A model generated the notes under the pieces. It was not told where the DNA came from, did not search any database, and saw nothing but the letters and a program-made list of their open reading frames with translations. Below are positions 6,801-12,525 of a stretch of DNA of 12,706 bases, piece by piece. The DNA comes from Bacteroidaceae bacterium. GTDB lineage: Bacteria; Bacteroidota; Bacteroidia; Bacteroidales; Bacteroidaceae. The first letter of the stretch is position 1, and the number at the start of each line of letters is the position of its first letter. The DNA lies in assembly GCA_017383665.1 (NCBI GenBank), contig JAFNWA010000134.1:1-12706 (forward strand), written 5' to 3'. The position numbers were made by a program, and so were the translations under genes.

Positions 6801-9307
6801 GCTGTGTATGGTGTTGTAGCCACTTTACCGGCAATAAAATCGGTAACAGAACCTAAATCGGAGTTCGGGGTTGTTTCGTTATATATCTCACGTGGAGTCT
6901 TACCGTCGTGTTGCAGATAAGTCGCATTTTCATCGTCGTCATTGATGAATATTATCGAGAGGTTCTCGGGGTAATTCATTGCCTTCACCTCTGCAATAGC
7001 AGCATCTATCATTGCCTGCGAAACATTGTAGATAGAATTGCTATAGTCACCCACAAAGCGGTCTTCCATCACCGAGAAGTAGCCGTGCGCACGGAAGAAC
7101 TCGGTCAAGTCCTCACCGGCAGCCTGGCAAGCAAGTTTGTAGAAGTGAAGTGTTGACACATCACCCGACACATTGTAGCCACCTTGCATCTGTTCATTAC
7201 GCAGAAGTTCGAAAAGACGAGGATAGAACTGTGTGTTATTACCGGCCAAGTGATAGTAGAGCCACAAACGGTAGTATAGATGGGTAAGTGCCCAGATGTT
7301 ATTGGTATATATGTCACTGCCGTTAGTGTTGAAAGCATTAAACACACTCTCCAATGAACCGTCACTGCCATTGTAGCGCGATGTTGACATACCCTTGTAC
7401 CACAAGGCAATGTTTGAGAAGAGGTTGTTGGTAACCTCCATCAAGCCGTTCAAAGTTAGCAATGCCTGATGCTGGTGACCAATCTCGTGGGCAGGTCCCC
7501 AGGTAGAGCCGGCGGTATTGGGCAAGTTATAGACTGCATCACTAAAGCTACCGATAGGATAACCTACATGGTCGCCACTACCATACGGATTACCGCTGCT
7601 TGTTCCCAAGATAATACCGTGGTGATTGAAATATTCGCTGTAATCGATACCCTGGCAGAACTCAAGATATGTTTTATTGTCAATATTGCTTTTGTTTTCG
7701 TAATCATACATTTCAGCAGGAGTGCCCTCTTTTGTCCAACGTGGATAGAGGTCGTTCATCCTTTCCATCTGCGAATTGCTAACAAGACCCATTGTCGCAA
7801 GCTGAGAGTAGAAAATGCGGTCCCACGCCTCCATTACAATGTTGATTTTCCCAGTTGAAGGGTCGCAGCCCATACCATAATCAGCCCAACTTTCAGCATA
7901 GCTGTATGGAGTAGAAGGGCAATTGATTTTATCGGGCAACAAAGAGCGCAAACCGAGACCACCCTGTTCATCCTCCAATTGAAGGAGAAGTATTTCACGG
8001 TGGCCGAGTATGGGCAACACACTCAAATTGGCACGTGTCTCCATATATTCCCAATCGGCATCGGCATCAACATTTGCACCTGTATATGCCTTCCAAAGGT
8101 TCTCTTCATCCGTTGTCGCGCGGAAGTCACCGCAGGCATTGTAGAAACCGTTGATGGCACCGCCCTCGATGTGGATTTTCAATGGTGCATATTCGGACAA
8201 TTTATGAGGGAACCTTGTTTCATCGTCTGTTCCGTCGGGATTGTATGTATCGACATTGTAGCAGATATACAACATTCCGGTAGCCCCTGTATAGTTTATG
8301 ACATTCAAGCCCGGTCTCAACTCAACAGCGTTCTCTGTTGTGGTTCCATTTATTCGACGGTTTGTATATCCATCGACAATGCGCAATGTTGCACCCTCTT
8401 TTATTTCGCCCTCAACCATCACATATACTTTACCCGCCTGGTGTACATAAATACCTGTGGGGTTATCGTTGTTGGCGTGGGAGTTTATGCCAAGCCACGA
8501 TGTAATGTCACCGGCAATACTGTAAGGCTCGTACATCTGCACACGGAACTTCTTGGCGTAAATGCTTTCCCAACCGTCTTTTGTATTATCGGCATTATCC
8601 TCGGCCCAGTTACCACCGTAGACTTTGTCGACCATTCTTTGCAAAGCGGCAGGGAGCGCAGCATAAGCCTTGCTGCTTTGAGCGTCTGAAAGCGAAGCGA
8701 GTTTTGGGGTTGAACACGCGCCATCAGTAAAGAGCGCCTCAAGACTTGGCTGATATGCAGCGACCTCGGCCGCTGTAGGAACGGCATCAAGCAATGCTTT
8801 AATCTCGTCAACGGTATATTCAATTTTTGTCACAGTCCACTGTGTTCCACCGGAACCGCTGCCCCAACCCTGAATATTGGTTTGAGTGGCACTACCCAAG
8901 TGCATATAGGCATTGTCATTACCAGAAACAGAAGCACTGCGGATTGTGTTCTTTGTTCCGCCGGCATCAATGTATTCAAACTTGTTTGAATTTTCAGAAC
9001 AGGTCTCGGTCAAGCCCCAAGCGCTTTGGCCTGTCTGCGAAAGATAACGGGCATTGGAAAGATTGCGGAACAGGTACTTGCCGTTGCCGTCTGTGGTAAC
9101 ATACCACTGCTGTTTGATGTCGGTCTCGTCTGTAGCTGCAGCCTGCACAGAGGCATTGTTTCCCTCAACAGCCGTTATTGCACGATTTTCAAAATAAGCG
9201 TTCTGGAAGTGATAGACTTTTCCCACTTCAAGAGTAGTCTGCGCCCATGATGTTGTACTCAACATCAGCAGCACAGCAATAAAAAGATGTGTAAAAATTC
9301 TTTTCAT
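809..9307 (-). CDS. Giant secreted M60-family (enhancin-like) zinc metallopeptidase with discoidin and trefoil modules
   Basis: The protein is predicted to have 2,832 residues and to be exported. It probably cleaves mucin-type O-glycosylated or other host glycoproteins outside the cell, as studied M60-like enzymes do. Visible layout: signal peptide 1-23 (MKRIFTHLFIAVLLMLSTTSWAQ shape, cleavage near SWA/Q); trefoil/ricin-like module about 24-165 with QQWYVT and QWTV motifs; M60 region about 240-770 with the catalytic motif HEIGH at 607-611, third ligand candidate E624 and the typical EVTNN that follows; second trefoil about 985-1115; four helical-linker plus F5/8 type C-like modules starting about 1117, 1366, 1720 and 1968; further trefoil-like modules about 2226-2380 and 2456-2588; a beta-rich module about 2598-2786; and the tail 'IYDLQGRKL...GLYIVNGKKV' from 2801. 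An in-frame ATG 33 bases upstream (9340) exists, but 9307 is preferred because it starts directly with the signal peptide behind an A-rich leader. The substrate is inferred, and this is much longer than a lone M60 enzyme. Confidence 0.88.
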   Translation of the reverse strand: MKRIFTHLFIAVLLMLSTTSWAQTTLEVGKVYHFQNAYFENRAITAVEGNNASVQAAATDETDIKQQWYVTTDGNGKYLFRNLSNARYLSQTGQSAWGLTETCSENSNKFEYIDAGGTKNTIRSASVSGNDNAYMHLGSATQTNIQGWGSGSGGTQWTVTKIEYTVDEIKALLDAVPTAAEVAAYQPSLEALFTDGACSTPKLASLSDAQSSKAYAALPAALQRMVDKVYGGNWAEDNADNTKDGWESIYAKKFRVQMYEPYSIAGDITSWLGINSHANNDNPTGIYVHQAGKVYVMVEGEIKEGATLRIVDGYTNRRINGTTTENAVELRPGLNVINYTGATGMLYICYNVDTYNPDGTDDETRFPHKLSEYAPLKIHIEGGAINGFYNACGDFRATTDEENLWKAYTGANVDADADWEYMETRANLSVLPILGHREILLLQLEDEQGGLGLRSLLPDKINCPSTPYSYAESWADYGMGCDPSTGKINIVMEAWDRIFYSQLATMGLVSNSQMERMNDLYPRWTKEGTPAEMYDYENKSNIDNKTYLEFCQGIDYSEYFNHHGIILGTSSGNPYGSGDHVGYPIGSFSDAVYNLPNTAGSTWGPAHEIGHQHQALLTLNGLMEVTNNLFSNIALWYKGMSTSRYNGSDGSLESVFNAFNTNGSDIYTNNIWALTHLYYRLWLYYHLAGNNTQFYPRLFELLRNEQMQGGYNVSGDVSTLHFYKLACQAAGEDLTEFFRAHGYFSVMEDRFVGDYSNSIYNVSQAMIDAAIAEVKAMNYPENLSIIFINDDDENATYLQHDGKTPREIYNETTPNSDLGSVTDFIAGKVATTPYTATLNSDGTITMSGGEGGVGFLIVNENGEIVSFSNKTTFALSDDAMEAIVSGNATIKAVDSQSNVVEAEVNLTALQKGVLGALISKAQLIVDKVDDTYTKIGYFKGAAVADLVSALAYAKEVYAGSSGYEAAYDLLYAEYAKVLAIPDSKIALDLNKKYIISNNAYTTRNIVVDGVTVRALENNTAAAQWSFVSTGTAGNYYLKNAEGYYCPAVVTGDIGGNATTEQASAGVYTLKELENGLWAIVGKNASMHASASQSYNIVGWSYDATASQWYITATETDENVANLAELQVLVAKTETLLNEVAGAVTYTKGTPLSLQTTTQGSAGYIWSNAPETREGKIEYLVDGVSNNYFHTDWSSQPVSGTHYLGVYLGEDNTLSSFTFSHTTRSGAEADFPKSVDVYGSDDNVTYKYIGSASGMPQSAGTAWEFGGAMQSSYKYLRFNYHATRGYWHMAEFDITPVTGFTATVNDAYSGTVSVDAVTAAMNALHNGKRTANSISPTTPDIDTKLKALESAYKTLYGQYKATIDARKTALAQLAAETETLINEVGSVTFAVETPIILTASNFYCNAPYIASQNADYSAEYVSKLTDNNSGTYLHTRWNTNSDDGDYHYLRVDAGETTPIDLFYFTYTTASRGKKDMPLTMVVEGANEIDADNSTKDTFTEIATLTPLPEVLNTNTVYESSVLGSAGTKYRYLRFKVTDITADEDDKNGHPFFTMSEFGLTSVTEENVTVNDAYKKYVTDEMLLTTVLVTNSSKAMSANELVTSVPLLDAQIADQQATYDALYAAIDVTSELKAELQALHDNVVQFYLEIADENNGVIEEYYRTAFTQDDLYALAAAIQNAERVYAVDYTATVEEITAAYEGLNAEYERLMEIKTADVADRSSLQALIDEMQGLLDEMTDGISVPAAITLQATDANAPFYIWCNAPAGDSQGVAGLIDKNNTGTANTGTFLGTVWGSEVPAYTHYIEIDMGMNVIEDLLIDYTTRDSESYGNQRPNGLKILGSKDKEVYEEIMTITEGLPTGQCEKWTMATPIEFTKNYRYIRVAVSTEVGYFNLSDFNLYSNSMAAVNGKYSTSDIFDCLPAVLSGYAKAKNFMTVYLSATLLEDAKTALQEHIATLNAIKSANVTDKTSLAELIAATETLVDKVVDVDETEAKIALQCDDENAPYYIYCNAPGATNNYGGDNIGVAALLDYDDGGQPINSTHLHTTYTGNSHDDELDHYLRVDMGESNALEAFKFAYIPRSGNTNNSPKVMLIEGSNDCVNFEEIATLTDMRTTYQSDVITNGKAYRYIRFMVKETHNNDKYNGHPYFVLSHFEMTACKTIEVAQGFASPNLPLSTVVAANNEVVDGTAVNEQFYVTQDLYDSTVAELQTAKDALEAAIALKNIPVKLTTDASNPVLYKIKINRDGDKRLQYDAASAMVAVADEYVGNKAQAWFFMSGADATKDVLILPYTGEGKVLATNSFSEGDSKVKVVESTADGYSNNWNIVAIADSEWSNITILNGSGATFYFSNHGGDSKKMGFYNTTPSTDGGSMFQFILDETDYSLSDAYYALYNQYVACGGEAASGEVIGTYTVESATPYNTAYNNAAALLEAKNSTDEVYNDARTTLDGAFDALEYNGGLCKIRSAYTGGYSVDNLVYVNADGKPHFEDATDEALSKYIWEFIPVTGGYKLKSLHTQSYITAAGWGEQVVLGEEAAARLVTVDFLDNENGIVRLNVAGGYPLHAQASGSKLVGYTGGLGTASAWYVEKVENVEENIKHTVSLGADESTAKAYSTLYLAYNAQIPDGVTASIVTGINELGQLVLTEVTGGVLPANTAVVLSGANADDVDFKYTANDADFNPQGNMLEGTSCNKLEECGNNYNVYMLGKKSGRVAFYWTYENRGADGNYVYINANEKIVESSAAGAHKNHNKGGYVKCNANKAYLLESENQAQAAAAMYSFFFGGNTTDLDEVEGENGEVKTIYDLQGRKLVKITSPGLYIVNGKKVYVTEIEE

Positions 9308-9352
9308 TTTTATGTTTTGTTTTTCATTTATTCTCAACACATTGCAAACCGG

Positions 9353-9399
9353 AGCTTTTTAAATAATTATTTACACCCGGAAAAGCACCCGGAAAAGCT
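9353..9399 (-). promoter_or_regulatory. Possible leader stem-loop of the M60 mRNA
   Basis: Within the predicted leader, AGCTTTT (9353-9359) and AAAAGCT (9393-9399) form a 7-bp inverted repeat. It encloses a perfect 14-bp AT palindrome, TAAATAATTATTTA (9360-9373), and both copies of the 12-bp tandem repeat. The parts can fold into alternative hairpins. A regulatory role is only inferred; AT-rich palindromes arise easily by chance. Confidence 0.35.
9374..9397 (-). repeat. 12-bp perfect tandem repeat in the M60 gene leader
   Basis: CACCCGGAAAAG occurs twice back to back (9374-9385 and 9386-9397). On the minus strand it lies in the predicted 5' untranslated leader of the M60 gene, between the start site near 9435 and the ATG at 9307. 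It is GC-richer than its surroundings. It could be a protein or small-RNA binding site or simply a slippage duplication; the sequence does not decide. Confidence 0.6.
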
Positions 9400-9440
9400 G
9401 TTTTAAAACGCTGTATTTTTATGCGTAAAATATTACTGCA

Positions 9441-9470
9441 CAAATATATACAAACGCACGAAGTTACAAA
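9441..9470 (-). promoter_or_regulatory. Bacteroidota promoter of the M60 gene
   Basis: On the minus strand TTTG (9467-9470) and TATATTTG (9441-9448) are separated by 18 bases, a near-perfect fit to the Bacteroidota primary sigma factor promoter (TTTG, about 19 bases, TAnnTTTG). Transcription would begin near 9435, leaving a leader of about 128 nt before the ATG at 9307. This is long enough to hold regulatory structure. Confidence 0.75.
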
Positions 9471-9555
9471 TTTTCACTCATTTTTACAATCAAAAACCGG
9501 CAATTCTTTACGCGCGCGAGGATTTTGTATGTAAAAGGTGTTTTTTGTACAACGA

Positions 9556-9589
9556 ACACCGGTGACCGCATAGCGTAGTTACCCGGTGT
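9556..9589. repeat. Inverted repeat upstream of the metY promoter
   Basis: ACACCGG (9556-9562) and CCGGTGT (9583-9589) form a 7-bp GC-rich inverted repeat around a 20-base centre. The inner flanks TGAC and GTTA allow weak further pairing. It lies about 60 bases upstream of the metY -7 box and about 85 bases from the M60 -33 box, so it could bind a regulator acting on either gene. No T-tract follows on either strand, which argues against a terminator. Confidence 0.4.
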
Positions 9590-9626
9590 CCTACAGCAGA
9601 GGAGAAGAAAAACGGCATCACATATA

Positions 9627-9655
9627 CTTGTTTACAGAGATTATTACTATCTTCG
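9627..9655 (+). promoter_or_regulatory. Likely promoter of the metY operon
   Basis: TATCTTCG (9648-9655) matches the Bacteroidota -7 consensus TAnnTTTG except for one base. CTTG (9627-9630) lies 17 bases upstream, as an imperfect -33 element. Transcription would start near 9662, giving a short leader of about 30 nt ahead of the metY ATG. It is weaker than the M60 promoter on the other strand by match to consensus. Confidence 0.55.
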
Positions 9656-9692
9656 CAAAACATGTTAAACGATAAATCCAAAACAGAATATT

Positions 9693-10976
9693 ATGACAAA
9701 GAAACTTAACACCGGCACACTTTGCGTACAGGGTGGCTGGCAGCCGAAGAAGGGTGAGGCACGCGTATTGCCTATTTTTCAGAGTACTACATTCAAATAT
9801 GACACAAGCGAGCAGATGGCTCGTCTGTTCGACCTTGAGGATAGCGGTTATTTCTATAGCCGCCTGCAGAACCCCACAGTTGACGCGGTGGGTGCCAAAA
9901 TCAACGCCCTGGAAGGTGGTGTGGGTTGTGTAATGACATCATCGGGCCAGGCTGCAAACTTCTACGCGATATTGAACATTTGCCAGGCCGGCGACCATTT
10001 TGTATCGGCTACAACAATTTATGGCGGCACATATAATCTTTTTGCCGTGACACTCAAGAAGATGGGCATTGAGGTAACATTCGTTGATGCCGATGCCCCA
10101 GCCGAGGAGATAGAGAAGGCTTTCCGCCCGAACACAAAGGCTCTGTTCGGCGAGACAATATCAAACCCAAGTGTGAATGTGCTTGACATTGAGAAGTTTG
10201 CCGACATTGCTCACCGCAACGGCGTGCCCCTCATCATCGACAACACATTTGCCACACCGGTAAACTGCCGTCCAATCGAGTGGGGAGCAGACATCGTGAC
10301 ACACTCAACAACAAAGTACATGGACGGCCACGCGGTTGCCGTGGGCGGTTGCGTAATTGACAGCGGCAACTTCGATTGGGAGGCACAGCACGACAAGTTC
10401 ACTTGCCTCACCGAGCCCGACGACAGCTACCATGGTCTCATCTACACAAAGAACTTTGGCCGTGCTGCCTACATAACAAAGATGGTGTCACAGGTGATGC
10501 GCGACCTGGGCGCAATGATGGCTCCCGAGAATGCCTTCCTGCTGAACCTGGGACTTGAGACACTGCACCTGCGTATGCCACGCCACTGCGAGAATGCACA
10601 GAAGGTTGCAGAGTACCTGGAAAAGCACCCGAAAGTAAAGTGGGTAAACTACTGTGGCCTGCCAAGTAGCAAATACTATGAACTTGCACAGAAATACCTG
10701 CCAAATGGCGGTTGCGGTGTGATGGCATTTGCCGTTGAGGGTGACAAGGAGGATGCAATACGCTTCATGGATAGCTTGAAATTCATTGCCATTGTAACAC
10801 ATGTGGCCGATGCACGCTCCTGTGTGCTGAACCCGGCAAGCCACACTCACCGTCAGCTGAGCAACGAGCAGCTCATTGAAGCAGGCATTGACCCCGATTT
10901 GATTCGTCTCTCTGTGGGCATTGAGGACGCCGAGGATATAATCGCCGACCTTGAGCAGGCTTTGCAGGCATTCTAA
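9693..10976 (+). CDS. metY: O-acetylhomoserine sulfhydrylase (homocysteine synthase)
   Basis: The 427-residue protein is a cytoplasmic Cys/Met-metabolism PLP enzyme. The expected reaction is O-acetyl-L-homoserine plus sulfide giving L-homocysteine plus acetate, the direct sulfhydrylation step of methionine synthesis. Family landmarks: 'GTLCVQGG' and 'PIFQSTTFKYD' near the N-terminus, 'YFYSRLQNPTV' (residues about 53-63), the SSGQAA segment that contacts PLP phosphate, 'ETISNPSVNVLDI', 'IIDNTFATP' carrying the PLP-ring Asp, and the Schiff-base lysine K208 in 'HSTTKYMDGHA'. The C-terminal 'RLSVGIEDAEDIIADL' is also typical. Length and the N-terminal motif fit the MetY branch better than the shorter cystathionine gamma-synthase or lyase branch (about 380-400 residues), though substrate choice within this family is hard to read from sequence. 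The start ATG follows an A-rich leader. It is the first gene of a three-gene operon; the next gene starts ten bases after its stop. Confidence 0.9.
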   Translation: MTKKLNTGTLCVQGGWQPKKGEARVLPIFQSTTFKYDTSEQMARLFDLEDSGYFYSRLQNPTVDAVGAKINALEGGVGCVMTSSGQAANFYAILNICQAGDHFVSATTIYGGTYNLFAVTLKKMGIEVTFVDADAPAEEIEKAFRPNTKALFGETISNPSVNVLDIEKFADIAHRNGVPLIIDNTFATPVNCRPIEWGADIVTHSTTKYMDGHAVAVGGCVIDSGNFDWEAQHDKFTCLTEPDDSYHGLIYTKNFGRAAYITKMVSQVMRDLGAMMAPENAFLLNLGLETLHLRMPRHCENAQKVAEYLEKHPKVKWVNYCGLPSSKYYELAQKYLPNGGCGVMAFAVEGDKEDAIRFMDSLKFIAIVTHVADARSCVLNPASHTHRQLSNEQLIEAGIDPDLIRLSVGIEDAEDIIADLEQALQAF

Positions 10977-10986
10977 ACATTGACTT

Positions 10987-11568
10987 ATGAAAAAGTTGCT
11001 ATCACTTGCAGGCCTAGCACTACTCTTTGGCACAGGAGCTATCTGTGCCGGTACTCACGGTGGCTATGAGACATGGCAAGAAAAAGCGTCTCTTTACATG
11101 ACCGTAGCCACGATGTCCGATTCAACACAAACAAGAACGGAGATTGAGGAGGCCAAAGAGCAGACGGCAAGCAAAAAAAAGGATGTTTCAATTGATGAAT
11201 TGAAAGTTGCTGCCAAAAGGAACAACAAGAGCGCAAAAAACAAGAAGGTGGTAAAGAAACAAACCGTAAGCTACCCCTCATACCCGGGAGGCAATGTAGC
11301 GATAAGGGAGTTTGTAAGGAAGCAGCAGCGTTACCCCGAGGAGTGCAAGAGCGAACGCCTGAGAGGCAGGGTTGAGGTAACCATGACAATATCGTGGGAC
11401 GGCACACCTCACACTCCTAAAATAACAAAGAGCAGTGGCAATGAGCATATGGACGCTGAGGCGTTGCGCATTGCAAATATGATGCCCGGTTGGGAACCTG
11501 CAGCCGAAAGTGATAGTCCGCAAGATATACAATACACGATTTTTGTAAATTTCCGACCGGGAAGATGA
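10987..11568 (+). CDS. Exported TonB C-terminal-domain protein
   Basis: The 193-residue protein starts with a signal peptide or signal anchor (MKKLLSLAGLALLFGTGAICAG, residues 1-22). A charged, lysine-rich linker follows (about 45-92). The TonB_C-type domain spans about 96-190: 'YPGGNVAIREFVRKQQRYP', then 'GRVEVTMTISWDGTPHTPKI', 'DAEALRIANMMPGWEPA' and 'IQYTIFVNFR'. Classical TonB carries energy from the ExbB/ExbD proton channel to outer-membrane receptors. This version lacks the usual proline-rich spacer and is short. Many Bacteroidota encode such stand-alone TonB_C proteins of unknown partner. Cys20 lacks a canonical lipobox, so a lipoprotein is not favoured. The gene sits ten bases after metY, and its TGA overlaps the ATG of pgeF (ATGA). 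Neither neighbour suggests an obvious TonB role, so its function is left open. Confidence 0.8.
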   Translation: MKKLLSLAGLALLFGTGAICAGTHGGYETWQEKASLYMTVATMSDSTQTRTEIEEAKEQTASKKKDVSIDELKVAAKRNNKSAKNKKVVKKQTVSYPSYPGGNVAIREFVRKQQRYPEECKSERLRGRVEVTMTISWDGTPHTPKITKSSGNEHMDAEALRIANMMPGWEPAAESDSPQDIQYTIFVNFRPGR

Positions 11569-12353
11569 TACTTAAATTGCTAAAATACAGCATATCCCCA
11601 AGCACTATCGCCTTTTCCACATACCGTGGAGAAGGCGTTGGTTGTTATGGTGGGTTCAACATCACACCATACTGCGGTGACACGCCTGAACATGTTGCTG
11701 AATGTAGAAAAGAACTATGCGACCTGCTGGGAATTACAGATAAGCAGCTCATACTGCCATACCAGACACACTGTGACAAGGTGGCTATTATTGACACGGG
11801 GTTCATGCAACTTGATGAACGCGAACAGAAAGAGGCTTTGAATGGCGTTGATTCAGTTATAACCGCGCTTCCACGCACATGCATTGGGGTATCAACAGCC
11901 GACTGCATCCCTGTGCTTTTGCACGACACAAAACTGAATGTCATTGCTGCCATACATGCCGGGTGGCGTGGTACTGTGGCACGCATTGTTGAGAAAACGA
12001 CAACAGCCATGGAGTTGCATTATGGCTGCTGCGCAGATGATATAAAAGCTGTAATTGCGCCAGGTATATCCATTGATGCATTTGAGGTGGGCGACGAGGT
12101 CTATGACGCGTTTGAAACATCCGGTTTCCCAATGCAGAAGATAGCAAGGCGCTACCCTAGCGCAGAGAACGGAGAGAAATGGCACATTGACCTATGGAAG
12201 GCAAATAGCCACATTCTACAAGAGTGTGGCGTTAAGAAAGAGAATATCCGGATTACCGGGATATGCACATTCACACAGCACGAAGAGTTCTTCTCGGCAC
12301 GCCGGCTTGGCATAAAATCGGGCAGGATTTTCACCGGAATAATGCTGAAATAA
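11565..12353 (+). CDS. pgeF: Peptidoglycan editing factor PgeF (YfiH/laccase-domain family)
   Basis: The 262-residue protein belongs to the YfiH/DUF152 multicopper-polyphenol-oxidoreductase-like family. Members bind Zn or Cu. They have been shown to act as purine nucleoside phosphorylase/adenosine deaminase-like enzymes, and in E. coli to prevent L-serine misincorporation into the peptidoglycan stem peptide. Key motifs: 'YQTHCDKV' with metal ligand H69, 'STADCIPVLL' with C114, and 'HAGWRG' with H131. The conserved 'APGI' and the C-terminal 'TFTQHEEFFSARR' (usually CT...FFSYRR in the family) are also present. Length matches the usual 240-270. The start overlaps the preceding stop by four bases, so translation is probably coupled to the TonB_C gene. 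It ends just before a strong hairpin terminator and is the last gene of the operon. Confidence 0.9.
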   Translation: MILKLLKYSISPSTIAFSTYRGEGVGCYGGFNITPYCGDTPEHVAECRKELCDLLGITDKQLILPYQTHCDKVAIIDTGFMQLDEREQKEALNGVDSVITALPRTCIGVSTADCIPVLLHDTKLNVIAAIHAGWRGTVARIVEKTTTAMELHYGCCADDIKAVIAPGISIDAFEVGDEVYDAFETSGFPMQKIARRYPSAENGEKWHIDLWKANSHILQECGVKKENIRITGICTFTQHEEFFSARRLGIKSGRIFTGIMLK

Positions 12354-12362
12354 AACGAAAGA

Positions 12363-12400
12363 AACTACAAAAGGCGACCGCTTGGTCGCCTTTTGTAGTT
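12363..12400. terminator. Strong bidirectional terminator between pgeF and nqrF
   Basis: Two perfect 17-base arms (12363-12379 and 12384-12400) pair around a GCTT loop. The core is GGCGACC/GGTCGCC flanked by A- and T-runs, so the hairpin is followed by TTTTGTAGTT rightward and by TTTTGTAGTTTC leftward. It begins nine bases after the pgeF stop and lies between converging genes, which fits termination in both directions. Confidence 0.9.
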
Positions 12401-12433
12401 ATGTAAATGGATAAAAAGATTAAATTCAAGGCT

Positions 12434-12498
12434 TGCGATGCCTGAGAAACCGCAGTTTACTTGAAGTAAATGAGGATTTCGAAGGCAAGCATAACGCA
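12434..12498. repeat. Imperfect long stem-loop downstream of nqrF
   Basis: Stepwise pairings can be traced: TGCG (12434-12437) with CGCA (12495-12498), ATGC (12438-12441) with GCAT (12489-12492), GAAA (12446-12449) with TTTC (12477-12480), and GTTTAC (12455-12460) with GTAAAT (12466-12471, one G-T pair) around a TTGAA loop. Bulges separate the segments. On the minus strand it lies in the 3' untranslated part of the nqrF transcript, ahead of the terminator. The sequence feels familiar to me as a dispersed Bacteroidales intergenic element, but that is memory, not a search result. Confidence 0.5.
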
Positions 12499-12525
12499 GA
12501 AGTTAACTTTTTAGCCTTTTACATA

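Larger units (their letters stand above)
9308..9692. other. Divergent intergenic region between the M60 gene and metY
   Basis: This 385-base AT-rich region separates divergently transcribed genes and has no credible coding frame. It holds, left to right: the M60 leader with a 14-bp palindrome and 12-bp tandem repeat (9353-9399), the M60 promoter (9441-9470), an inverted repeat (9556-9589), and a promoter for the metY operon (9627-9655). I looked for SAM-riboswitch-like structure ahead of metY and found none. The predicted metY leader is only about 30 nt, too short for one. Confidence 0.7.

Noticed and set aside
7979..8689. 236-codon frame on the plus strand
   Set aside because: It lies wholly antisense to the M60 gene, which has a continuous, domain-rich frame there. 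The translation is Cys/Ile/Val-rich with no family motif, as expected for a shadow frame.
9308..9340. Upstream ATG at 9340 as the M60 start
   Set aside because: It adds eleven polar residues before a standard signal peptide; the internal ATG at 9307 has the usual A-rich leader and gives a normal signal sequence.
9374..9397. Short direct repeats as a CRISPR remnant
   Set aside because: There are only two copies of 12 bp with no spacer between them and no cas genes nearby.
9600..9692. Possible SAM riboswitch ahead of metY
   Set aside because: The predicted leader is only about 30 nt, and I saw no conserved S-box or SAM-II-like helices upstream.
10488..11033. 181-codon frame on the minus strand
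   Set aside because: It is antisense to metY and the start of the TonB_C gene, both well supported; the translation shows no recognisable domain.
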